Assembly: GCA_002005505.1 (NCBI GenBank)
Contig: KV908364.1
Span: forward strand, 640,300 to 692,799
Direction: 5' to 3'
Length of the DNA: 52,500 bases
Source of the DNA: Botryococcus braunii
Lineage: Eukaryota; Chlorophyta; Trebouxiophyceae
The notes under the pieces: model-generated
The model's database searches: none
Told to the model about the DNA's origin: nothing
The model's input: the letters and a program-made list of their open reading frames with translations, nothing else
Shown here: piece after piece, positions 1-19,590 of the stretch
Numbering within the stretch: the stretch's first letter is position 1
Layout of the letters: every line of letters starts with the position of its first letter
Program-made: the position numbers and the translations under genes

Positions 1-537
1 ATGACATTCTCCCTGATCTTGTGCCATCCAATCTCCGTAGCCTGCTTGTAACCTTGTCATTAATGTGATCTGATGTCGCATGTCTTCTGTGTTCTGTTGT
101 AGATATAGAAAACTGTAAACCGTGTATTGTATCATAGCTCCACACAGCGAGAAGCCTCGAGGTGAAGTGGAAGACAATGACACCTTAGTCACAAAGGACT
201 TTACCAGGCAATGCATAGCCTTCAAGTTGCAGATATGCTCGAGGTACTGGGGGTTCGGCTTGAATTGAAGGATAAAAATCAGCGAAGCTGGACCTCTCCA
301 AATCTTGCTCTCTCTGGTCCCCATCCAAGAAAAGTTCATTCCTTGTGACATTGCTCCGACTGTCCAGTAACCAAGTCTATCCCTTATTAAAAATCAAGGT
401 TTCCACACGTGTGTGTAGTGGTGGGCAATCGACAGGACTATGAATTGGTTTTAAGAAACATGGCAAACAGATGGCAGGCTTGAGTAAAGGTGTCTGTGGT
501 TTCATTTGTGTAGTTCTCCATCGTCTCCTCCTCCTCC

Positions 538-715
<178 letters not shown>

Positions 716-726
716 CCTGTGCGTGC

Positions 727-838
<112 letters not shown>

Positions 839-1155
839 GGTATGTGTGTCTATGGGTGCCTGCGCACGCATCCACATTTGTACATAACCATTCACACCTT
901 TGTGACACCTGTACTAGTCATTCGAGTACAGAATCATGATTTTATAAGGCCTGGTTTTGTTGAGAAGAAGACTGCAGGGATCTTGCACGTTGCATCAACC
1001 GGCGCAAAACATTCAAAAGCTTGTATTACAATTCATCAGTGCACAGCCCAACATACCAGCACTTCCAGCCTGGAAGGGCATGCTGACAGCACCACCACAT
1101 AGCCAAAGGACTAGGGCCACCTACCCTGACGAACAACAACAAAGACGACGAAGAC

Positions 1156-1158
1156 AGC

Positions 1159-1250
<92 letters not shown>

Positions 1251-1251
1251 C
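1156..1251. repeat. (CAA)n microsatellite
   Basis: About 31 CAA units, followed by degenerate CAACCA/CAGCAG units to about 1308. One frame reads as polyglutamine, but no flanking coding signal supports translation. Confidence 0.95.
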
Positions 1252-1971
1252 CTCAACCACAGCAGCAGTAGCAGCAACATCAACATCAACAACCACAACC
1301 ACAACAACACAACGTGATGATGATGATTTTGATTATGATCACATTGTAACTATGATACATCTATGTTTATGTATATGTAAAATAGTATGGTATGAGTAAT
1401 TATGATAATACCTATGGTGCAGTAGAATTTATGATACTGTTAGTACGCAGCTTTAAGTAATAATAGTAAAAACTATAAAACTTGCAGTGATTATAATGAT
1501 GATGTTGGTGACACATTCTAGAAAAATGGTGATAAGAATGTTCATAAAAGTAAACATGGATAAAGCTCTGGGGACCCTATCCAAAGTTAACAGATTTTGT
1601 TCCTGCCACAGCTGAGGATGCTTGAAAGTCAACTAAGGACCTTCAAAATAATTGCTGGTGCCATATCTTCTCTTCTGGGGGCCTCAACTGTCAAAAATGT
1701 CCATATATTTAGCATCTTGAAACCTGTTCCTCAAGTAAACCATACGTTCCGCCATTGAGTCTCAGGATTAATTCCATATCTTACATTGCCATCTAACGTC
1801 CCTTTGTACTTTGTACAATGACTAACTCAGCGAAGGTACTAACACTACGACTCGAGAAGTAACGACAAAAATTGACATGACACAGCAGCAACAACAGAAG
1901 CACAGATGGGCATCGCTGACGTTGAATTGGCTGGGGCTCAGGAGAATGGGCATCGTGGACCGGGTCCCCAG

Positions 1972-9416
<7,445 letters not shown>

Positions 9417-9884
9417 TGTAGGGATTTCCCGGCATTTCTGGACATTTCCCTTACCCCCTAGCCTAGGCGCACATGTGGTGCACATGTCGTACGAGCAACG
9501 CGAGTACGCACGTGCCTAGCGTCTAGCCTTGGCTTCCTAGCCGTCGAATTCCATTGGATAGTTATGGACGTTACTCTCATAGTAGGATTCTAGGATATTT
9601 TCTAGATACTATTGTAGAGGTTTGGTGGACTAGTGCGCTACCATTGGAGGAACGTTAACACACGATCACGAACCACGGGAAGGAACGGATAGAGACGTAA
9701 GCCACGGGAAGCTGCGTGTCTTAAGACACGCACTCAGGTAATTTGGAAGCTTAGTAGACCACAAGTAGGGAGTGGAAGCTCCGTGAGGTGGGGGTTACTT
9801 GTAATTGGAAAGAGCGTCCAACTTGTCGGCCATCCGGCCTTGTCTCTCTCTCTCTCTCTCACAACTTGGAAATTCTCTCTAACT
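9417..9884. repeat. Possible solo LTR (unverified)
   Basis: Starts TGTAGGGATTTCCC, ends in TGCA, and is compositionally unlike its flanks. The opening resembles in style the gypsy LTR at 21958 (TGTAGTGAGG). It contains palindromic CACATGTGGTGCACATGT-type sequence and a short CT tract. I could not identify a target-site duplication, so the boundaries and the call are tentative. Confidence 0.25.
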
Positions 9885-10671
9885 TGTGCATTCTACGACA
9901 GTTTACAGATCAGCGCTGGGGTTAAGGACAGCGGGCTTGCAGCATGTAGGGAGACCACACGATCAAATACAAACCCTTACTATGTGTCGGGCCCCCGGCT
10001 TCACCTTTGAGGCCAGCACAATGGGACTAGGGCTGCCTTTGTTTCTGGTTGTTTCTGATGCAACACTGCAGGGAAGAAATCAGGACCGTGCCTCGCCGTG
10101 GTTGAGATAGGTCTTCCCAAACCTTGTAACGAAGGATTTTAATGATAGATCACACTGGCTCAACAAGCCTCGACAAATCGTTTGCGAATTCAACTGTGCA
10201 CCTTGGACGGTGTACAGTGGTGGCGTAGTAAAACCCACGGCACGGGCATTTGAGATCAAGTGCTTCCTGCAAATGTCACAAACGTGGCTCCCCATTTCCA
10301 TGCCGCCACAGCCATACGTGGTTGCCTACGAGATCAACCAGATCCTGCCACTCTTTGTTCAAGCAGGGTGCTAAACCAAGACAGATGCCATCTTCTCTTT
10401 CAACGTATCACCGAAACCTTCGAAAAAAAGGATTACAACGAAGCATCGCTAGAAGAAGAGCACTACACCACGGTCATTCCAAACCAGATTGCCTAACGCC
10501 CAAGGGTATCCCCGACTTCGAAGGACTTGTCAAGATCTACAGGCAGAAGCTCCATAGAGAGAAACACGGTTAGACTAGGCTTCACTCTTAATTCTAAGCA
10601 CGGCTTTTGCAATTGAACGCTCGACGTACAGGTCCACATTGGCGTGTCCATGTACAGAGGCAACAGAAGTG
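9885..10671. other. Intergenic upstream of psaH, no recognised gene
   Basis: Several overlapping open frames at 10250-10573 match no family I know. The stretch could be decayed mobile-element sequence. Nothing is called. Confidence 0.35.
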
Positions 10672-10695
10672 CCAGCGTCCTAATTAGGACGCTGG
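10672..10695. promoter_or_regulatory. Perfect 24-bp palindrome in the psaH upstream region
   Basis: The half-site CCAGCGTCCTAA is followed directly by its exact reverse complement. It lies 118 bp upstream of the psaH start codon. Nearby are a CTTATC (inverse I-box GATAAG) at about 10710, CCAAT at about 10740 and an AT-rich CATTTAAAG at about 10750 that could serve as a core promoter. Function is inferred from position only. Confidence 0.45.
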
Positions 10696-10813
10696 ATCGG
10701 TCTGATGAGGGCCTTATCGGTAAGGCTTAGATTTGCTCGCCAATCGCGACCATTTAAAGCTTAGTCGCCCAGTATTGTCAATTCTTTGAGGAGAACGGTG
10801 CTCAAGAGCAATC

Positions 10814-13522
10814 ATGTCGTTGGCAGTAGCTTCATCAAGGACTTGCGGGTTTGCCAACGGCACTGCCTTGCGGCAGAAGTCAGCTCGTCGGCAGACACAC
10901 CGTATCCAGAACAGGTGCTTAACTGAGAGGAATAACGATTATAGTTGCACGTTCATGATTATTTTATATATTTATAGCTAATGTGTGTTTACGTTGCCAA
11001 TCTGCTTTGATTATGGCAAGCTTGGTCGGGCGCATGTGAAGCGTGTATGTACCGGGGTCGTGCCTCGAAGAGCATAGATGCACTGTGCTGACATATGTCA
11101 TAAAAAATATTGTGGGTTCATTGCAAACTCTAGGGTGGCGAGACTCAAAAAATCTATGGCTGAGCCCTGTATATGAAGGAAAATGGGGCTGAGCTGCCGC
11201 TCCCTTTCCTTCAGCGGCACCATTGGATGGAACGCACAGGAGACCACGCTTGTAAGGTGTGTAACTGAGCGTATGTTGACATCAGATTCTGAAAATGGAC
11301 TGTGGGTATCGCAGGATTGCCGGGCCAGTAAGGGCGAAATACGGTGACGAGAGCCAGTTCTTTGATCTCGAGGTGGGGAATGGGCATTCATATGTCTTTA
11401 GGTCTGCGGTGTATTTGTTTTCTTCGTATATATTTTCATGGGCTCTGGGATTAGAATTAACGGATGCTCACGTACATCAGCATTCCTGGAGTTACGGGTT
11501 GAGTCGGAAATTGCTGTTTATTCAGACAATCTGCATGTCCACAAAAAGTGTCATCATCTGGGCCCCCCACTGTTATGGAAAGATTGGAGACCTCCTTGCT
11601 GATCATGATGCATTCTTTTGGAGTCTAGCAGGATAGCCAGTCAGAGTATCAGAGCGTCTGAAAAGTTCAGCAACTGAGTTCAGCTTTATGGTTTTGATAT
11701 CTGCAAGTGAACGGACTGATATTTCTGATTTCAGCTATGGGTATACATGTGCATGTGAGAGGACTAAGTGTTTCTGCCTGTCTGAATCCTGTAAGGACTT
11801 GGAGAACAGCGTCGGTTCCTGGGACTTGTACGGACAAGAGGATGACAAGAGGTACCCAAGCCTGCAGGCAGAGTTCTTTGAGCGAGCAGCTGCTCCCCTG
11901 GAGCGCCGTGAATCTCTGATCGCCCTTGTTGCTGTCTGTACGATCCCCCAGTTCTGTTCCACAGCCCACCACCCCCCCCCATCCTTCCCCACAGAAAGAA
12001 GCGCCCCACCCTCGACATCTCGTTTCTCTCTAGATCTTCTGTACAGACCATTCAGATTGCCATTGTTCAGTCTCACGCAATGGAAGGCCGGCACGTGAAG
12101 GAGACGGCAGCTGGTTTATGGACGGGTGTCTCTGACAGGGGAGTGAGTGAATTTGCACGAATACGGCTCCCCCTCTTCAGCTGTCAAAGGAGGGTATCAT
12201 GTTCAGGATCAGCGTGCAGAGGGGTTGGTTCTGTCCGGGAAAGTCTGATAGGCTGGGTCCGACTGCATTGTTTTGCAGTTGCACCAAAGGTGGTGACCTT
12301 GCTTGTTCGCAAGGCTTTTAGTTTCCCAGCAATATCGTGACTTGTACAGCTATTGCAGCCCACATTACTGCCCAAGGCCCACAGTGGAGTTTGCTCCACA
12401 GCTTCGGCTGCAGGCGGGGGAGTGCCCAGCCATGTCTGGTGTTGCCACCCCAACATTGGAGGGCTTCACAGAGAGTTCGGAGAGTCTGTGAATGACTGAT
12501 TGCCAGGAGAGTGCCAGTTTTGTGGCCATTAAAGGAATGAAGGGCAACAGGACCTTGAAAACACGGTGGGGTCATGGGAGCTGTACGGTTATGAAGATGA
12601 GAAGCGCTACCCTTACCTGCAGTCGGAGTTCTTTGAGCGGGCAGCTGGTCCCCTTACGTCCAGGAAGAACATCGTGTCCCTCATTTTTGGCGGTGCGATG
12701 AAGTGCAAAGAATTTCGCAGGATACTATGTACATGACGGTCCATGTTCAAATCGCAGCTGGAGAATCCACAATCTGAGGATCCTTGCGAAGTCGAAGGCT
12801 GTAGAACTGCTCACGGGCTTGTAGTCAATAGCTGGGCCTGCATTAGGGTTGGGCTTGCACAGATTGCACAGAGTTGCATGATCATTAGTGGGAAGGCACG
12901 TTCAGAAGGATGATACAGTTTGTGAAGCAGGATCATTTTTGCTGTGTGTGGAGGGAGGGTTTGTCCACTGGTTTGGGCTAAGGCACAGGGAGGTGAGTGA
13001 TAAGAAATGCAAGGTGGGGCAAGGAACTGGGGCTGGGGTGGACACCACAATCGTGACTGTGCAAAGTTGTGTTTACGGACAGAGAATTCAAGTTTTGGGG
13101 TTTTCCTAAATATTTTGTCCTTAAACGACTCTTTCACATATGTTGTGATTTGGGGAACCCCATGGGCGCCCCAACTTTGCTGAGCTTTCACGTGTTTGTG
13201 TTGTGTTCATCGTCATCAGCACCACCGGTATCAGGTTTGGTTAAGCGTCATCAACCGCCCCCACCGGGCTCAAATTTGTCGTGAAGTCCAGTCTCTTGTC
13301 TGATTAGTTCATCGCTGTCTCCGCTGGTGGGTACTGCCGCGTGTCAGAGGGTTTGATCCGCTGCATACCTCCCTCATGTGTGGCTGATAAAGGGGTGTGT
13401 GGGTTGCAGCCGGTATTCTGTCTATCCTGACCTGGGGAGCAAAAGGATCGAAGGATGTGGCTCTGCCCATCACAGTGGGCCCCAAGGGGGGAGGCGAGAA
13501 AGGCCCACGTGGCAAGATCTGA
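10814..13522 (+). CDS. psaH: Photosystem I reaction centre subunit VI (PsaH), with duplicated central exon
   Basis: Small thylakoid-membrane subunit of photosystem I; in plants it is needed for docking of LHCII during state transitions. Exons: 10814-10914 (start MSLAVASSRTCGF; basic, Ser/Ala-rich transit peptide); 11315-11372 (ends AKYGDESQFFDLE, typical start of mature PsaH); one of two alternative third exons, 11796-11937 or 12551-12692; and 13410-13522 (a hydrophobic GILSILTWGAKG, then LPITVGPKGGG and GPRGKI before TGA). Exon 1 ends in phase 2, exon 2 in phase 0 and exon 3 in phase 1, and all junctions close. The product is 137 residues, normal for a PsaH precursor. ENTVGSW and RRESL resemble algal PsaH, and the GPRGKI end resembles land-plant PsaH. 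Introns are 400 to over 1400 bp. Confidence 0.93.
11796..11937 (+). other. psaH: psaH alternative exon 3a
   Basis: Encodes 47 residues from DLENSVGSWDLYG to RRESLIALVAV plus one base. The acceptor is AAG rather than CAG, and the donor is TCT followed by GTACGA, so the splice sites look weaker than those of 3b. The protein is uninterrupted and closer to algal PsaH at its end. The joining codon to exon 4 becomes TCC (Ser). Confidence 0.8.
12551..12692 (+). other. psaH: psaH alternative exon 3b
   Basis: Encodes 47 residues from DLENTVGSWELYG to RKNIVSLIFG plus one base. It has the same length (142 nt) and phase as 3a and is 30/47 identical by my count, with mostly conservative changes. The acceptor is CAG and the donor is GTGCGA. 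The joining codon to exon 4 becomes GCC (Ala), giving a Gly/Ala-rich start to the hydrophobic segment. Confidence 0.85.
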
Positions 13523-15450
<1,928 letters not shown>

Positions 15451-15689
15451 GTGTTGTGTATTAAGAGAGAACATGAGGTACGGATCTGCATGTGCGGATG
15501 TACGTATACGTAAGTATGGGTGCTCTCTCTGATTCACATCGTTGGTTTTAGACACGTCACTTAAATTGGATGAAGGGACATATGATGTGCATTAAAAAAA
15601 CGCCTGCATCAGGACACGAGAATTGCTGTTATGTATTAGGAGACCTGGAGAGAGAGTTCTCCATGGGAGGTAGGAGTTCATAGCCAATC

Positions 15690-15840
15690 ATGCAAGTACA
15701 GATCTCAATCAATGAAGTTCAAAGAACTGTGATTGAGATCCTATCGAGAGTGTACACGTAAAGGACAGGTGTACAAGATACAGCATAAGTCTGTACTTCG
15801 TGGGTGTGACAAGTCTACTTCACACACTTAGTGTGGTGAT
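15690..15840. repeat. Two adjacent imperfect inverted repeats
   Basis: GATCTCAATCA and TGATTGAGATC flank a short loop that itself contains GTTC/GAAC (about 15691-15743). A second, shorter pair is built from CTTCACACAC and TGTGGTGATGAAG (about 15818-15843). Both lie just left of the Copia-A insertion. They may be remnants of an older element. Confidence 0.45.
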
Positions 15841-15880
15841 GAAGTGCACCTTTCTGCGGTGATCTGCGATTGTGCATTAC

Positions 15881-16608
15881 TGTTATAATAGTGACAGAAC
15901 ATTTTGGTGCCTTTCCCTCAGAAGAGTAATAGTGGCCAGATCATCGTCAATTACCAGAGAGAGCAGTTAGTAGAATGAGTAATCAGTGGCAGAACCCAGG
16001 AGTTCTGCCAGAACCAATCTAGACCAATTGCACGTTAATAAGAAAGGATTAGATAATCGGACACGGTTTGCTCGAAAGGCTATATGCTCCTGGCTCGAAG
16101 GATTGAGGTACTTGATTGGGACATCAAAAGCACTTCGGGTGTTTGCTACTTTACTGTTGCCAGTCAAGTCTCTTCACTCACAGACGACACTGCTTGTTTC
16201 TCTACGCACAACAAGAGTGTCGCCGGGCTTAACACCCTCGTGCCGGGACATGCAGGTAAACTGCTGTCAAGACATCATATGAACATGAACAATGGTTTAG
16301 GAAGGGTCTAGATAAGGTACAATAGAAAGGTGTAATTGCTTAGCTCATCGGACATTGGTAATGCAGACTATCAGTAACGTTGTTGATAGGATAGTTCGAG
16401 TTGCCGAGTGACGAGAGAGAGCAATAAACATTGTAAGACTTGATTGGGACATCAAAAGCACTTCGGGTGTTTGCTACTTTACTGTTGCCAGTCAAGTCTC
16501 TTCACTCACAGACGACACTGCTTGTTTCTCTACGCACAACAAGAGTGTCGCCGGGCTTAACACCCTCGTGCCGGGACATGCAGGGAACATTACGCCCAGA
16601 ATTGTACA
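15881..16608 (+). repeat. Copia-A 5' LTR (728 bp) with internal direct repeat
   Basis: Starts TGTTATAATAG and ends ATTGTACA. A segment of about 146 bp occurs twice inside it, at 16111-16256 and 16439-16584, exactly 328 bp apart. The second copy ends 24 bp before the LTR end. Confidence 0.95.
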
Positions 16609-16623
16609 GGTTATGGGCCCACC
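16609..16623 (+). other. Copia-A primer-binding site matching an initiator tRNA-Met half-molecule
   Basis: GGTTATGGGCCCACC directly follows the LTR. Its reverse complement GGTGGGCCCATAACC corresponds, from my memory of plant initiator tRNA-Met, to the anticodon stem and CAU loop rather than to the 3' CCA end. This is the arrangement known for Drosophila copia, primed by a cleaved tRNA half. Confidence 0.75.
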
Positions 16624-16666
16624 AAACTCTTGAGCTGGGCAACTGAAAGCATGTTCCGAGCCTACG

Positions 16667-17191
16667 ATGGGACGAACGAAGCAGAGCGGAAGGATGTCGA
16701 CCGGCGGTAAAAGACCTTTTATTCCCCCACCTCCTTCACCACCGACATATGATAGCCTGAGGCGAGCTGGAGGAGATACGGGACCGAGAACACCAGAAGA
16801 ACGAGCATTTATAGTGAAGGATTTTGTCAGCCGCGCGTACGGACTGGGCAAACTCGAACAGCCTCTGTGGTTCAGACGACGATTCTCTGTTTACCCAGCA
16901 TACAAAGTAACTGCGTGGGAGTGTTCATTCATCAACGCGGACCCAGGCTTCGTCACGCGAGCATTATTTGAACGACATCTACAACAACTCGGAGGACCCA
17001 ACAGACCCGAGTACTGGGAAGAAAGGGCAGCCTACACAGCAGTGGAGTGTGCTCTCGCTACTCTTGACGAGGACTTCCTACTTTCCCTTCTGGGCAGCAG
17101 AAAAGGATTCAGCCCAGAGGAGTGGTGCACGGACACAGACGACGGAGACGACGACAGGGACGCGCAGCTGTCAGAACCTAACGCAGACTGA
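16667..17191 (+). CDS. Copia-A leader ORF of unknown function (174 aa)
   Basis: Open frame between the primer site and gag, starting MGRTKQSGRMSTGG and ending in an acidic tail (DTDDGDDDRD) before TGA. It has a Pro-rich stretch near residues 22-30 and a mixed charged, apparently globular middle (WFRRRFSVYPAYKV, then EERAAYTAVECALATLDEDF). I recognise no domain. The gag start is only 11 bases after the stop, so gag would need reinitiation or leaky scanning. A 19-codon upstream ORF starts at 16651 and overlaps this start. Copia-B has no counterpart: only about 375 bp separate its primer site from gag. Confidence 0.6.
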   Translation: MGRTKQSGRMSTGGKRPFIPPPPSPPTYDSLRRAGGDTGPRTPEERAFIVKDFVSRAYGLGKLEQPLWFRRRFSVYPAYKVTAWECSFINADPGFVTRALFERHLQQLGGPNRPEYWEERAAYTAVECALATLDEDFLLSLLGSRKGFSPEEWCTDTDDGDDDRDAQLSEPNAD

Positions 17192-17202
17192 GGGACATCA
17201 GC

Positions 17203-19590
17203 ATGGCGAGAAAGAGATCCAAATCAAGGGAGCCATCCGAGGAGGAGCCCACAACAGAGGAAGCATCTACATCGTCTCCCACACGACAGCCGTGTACACC
17301 CAGCACATCAAAGGGCGAGGGAGATGTACTTCCCAAGGTCATTGCCACCCAAGTCAAAGTGCATATTAAACTGGATCGTCATGGCACAAATTTTGTGGTA
17401 TGGGACAATGCCTTCACTGCTGCCAATAGTGCCAAGGGTTCTTTTCCTGCCATTCAGTCAGCCATGCCTGGAACTATCCATAATGCAGCTGCAATGCTTC
17501 TGTTGTATGAGTCAGTTCCAGAGGAATGGTTAGGGGAAGTGTCAAGTAAGCCGTCAGCATATGATGCATATCTGTTTATTTGCAAGAAATTTGTTGGTGG
17601 TTACAATACTCAAGCCAACGCAGACTGGCTGAAGGAAATGTCAAAAGGGATGAGGCGTGGAGAAACAATCTCTCAGTATGTGTCCAGAATGATAAATCTC
17701 AAAAGCTGCTTGAAACGCAACGGACATGACCTCCTGGATGGTCATGTGGCCTCCCAGATCGTGCAGGGACTGCCAGCAGCAGCTAATCCTCCTGGTCTAC
17801 TGCCCACTGCAGTAGCTTACCCCTTGGATGAACTGGCAGCTCTCATTTCCACCACTGCAGAAGCTTCTGGCTACAACGATGATGGAGAACAGCCTGCCAT
17901 GGTGATGCAAGCAATGCCTGCTCAGCGAGAGACTGCTCCTGCCTCTTCCTCTAGCGGGGCCAATCCCTCCAAACAGCCAGCAGACACAGAATCAAGGGGA
18001 GAAGTGAGAGGCACATGCAACTACTGCCACAGGAAAGGCCATTTCTGGAGAGACTGCCGCAAACGCCAAAGGGATGCAGAGACACAACGCAATGTGGTGG
18101 CAGCAGTACAGCAACTTGCTGCCATGTGGCCCCAAGGTCAGTTTCCTGGTGCGCCTCAACCGCCTCCAAGCGTGCAGCATGCATTCCCAGGCACTGGAGC
18201 GTTCCCACTGCTGCACCCTCCTCCAGGACCACCTTCTCCTCCCTCAGAAGGTATGCCATACGTGGTGTCTTATAATGTGCTGGATGGCAGTAAACACCAG
18301 CAGTCCAAACAGTCGTGGCTTGTGGACAGTGGAGCGTATGTACATCTTGTGAACAACTTGTCCCTGCTGCATGCCCCTACAGTACATGACCACCCTATTC
18401 CACTGCTGCTTGCTACATCTGATGCCACTGGGGGTATTGTTGCTACTGGGTCAGTGTGCCTCCTGTCCTCTCAGCGTATTCCAGTGTGGCTGCATCATGT
18501 CCAGTGTGTTCCCTCAGCTACCACCAATATTCTCTCAGTATCTGCTGCTCTGCGTGATGGAATCCGGTTCAGTACAGATAGACTGGGAGCATTCACTGCT
18601 GTCTCAGGACCGAGTGGTTGGCAGATGCCTGTGAAACCAGAGAATGGTCTCTATTATATTCACAACTGCCTCCCAGTAGCACCAGTGAAGGTCCCTTATT
18701 CAGTGACAGCTGCCTTGAAGAAGAAATGCTCCAAAGGTCAAAGTCATGACTGTGCCAAGCGTTTCCTGTGGCACAGCAGATTGGGACACCCAGGAGACCC
18801 CTGGATGAAACGCCTGAGCAGTGAGCAACTGGTTACTGGCTTAGACACCTCGATGTCCCCCTGTGAAAATTGTCCTAAGTACTGTGAAGCGTGCATTGAG
18901 GGGAAGCATGCACGTCCCCCATTTGGTGAAAGCTCTAGACCTGCTGAAAAACCCCTTGACAGAATCCACATTGACACTGTGGGTCCCATATCACCAGCAG
19001 CCATTACTGGGGAACGTTTTTGGGTAACTGTAACTGATGAGGCATCAGGGTGGAAGGCAGTGCTGCCAGTGAAGTCAAAAGATGTAATTGCAGCTGTTGT
19101 CAGAGACCTAATTCTGTATTGGCAAACTGAGAAGGAAACTACAGTGAAGTGCATCCGCAGTGACAGAGGGACAGAGTTCTTAAATGCCAAGTTCAAGGAA
19201 TTTTGTGCATCCCAGGGCACTAAGCTGGAGACATCTGCCCCATATACCCCTCAGCAGAATGGAGTTGCTGAGAGAGCCAACAGAACCCTCAAGGAGCGCA
19301 CCAGGACCCTCCTCAATTTTGCTGCAGCAAGCCCTGTTATGTGGAAGGAAGCCCTGGAGACAGCCTGCACCCTCCTAAATATGGGACCCAGCACAGGCAG
19401 GCCCCTATCTCCCTGCGAAATGTTCATGGGATATAAGCCTGATGTATCCCTGCTGCGCACATGGGGATGCCTTGCATTTGTGCACGTTCCTGACCAGCAG
19501 AGGGGGACCTTTGCACCAAAGGCTGTGGCTGGGATGTTCACTGGTTACTCCCCAGTGTCAAAGGCATATCGTATCTATATGGGAGGGGGA
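17203..19590 (+). CDS. Copia-A gag-protease-integrase (5' part of pol, frameshifted at the end)
   Basis: Gag (about residues 45-230) is of the copia type, followed by a CCHC knuckle CNYCHRKGHFWRDC (about 272-285). A retropepsin motif WLVDSGAYVH is near residue 373. Then comes the pre-integrase HLWHSRLGHPG-type zinc region (FLWHSRLGHPG) and the integrase core with HIDTVGP, RSDRGTEF and AERANR supplying the DDE residues. The frame runs on to 20007, but from about 19590 the translation no longer matches the family: the correct frame moves by one at a G run. Compared with Copia-B, one G appears missing. Up to that point the reading frame is intact. Confidence 0.92.

Noticed and set aside
1026..1310. 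Polyglutamine or polyleucine ORFs over the CAA repeat
   Set aside because: No flanking coding signal, homology or splice structure; explained by the trinucleotide repeat.
10250..10573. Overlapping open frames upstream of psaH
   Set aside because: No family match and no consistent splice signals; possibly decayed element sequence.
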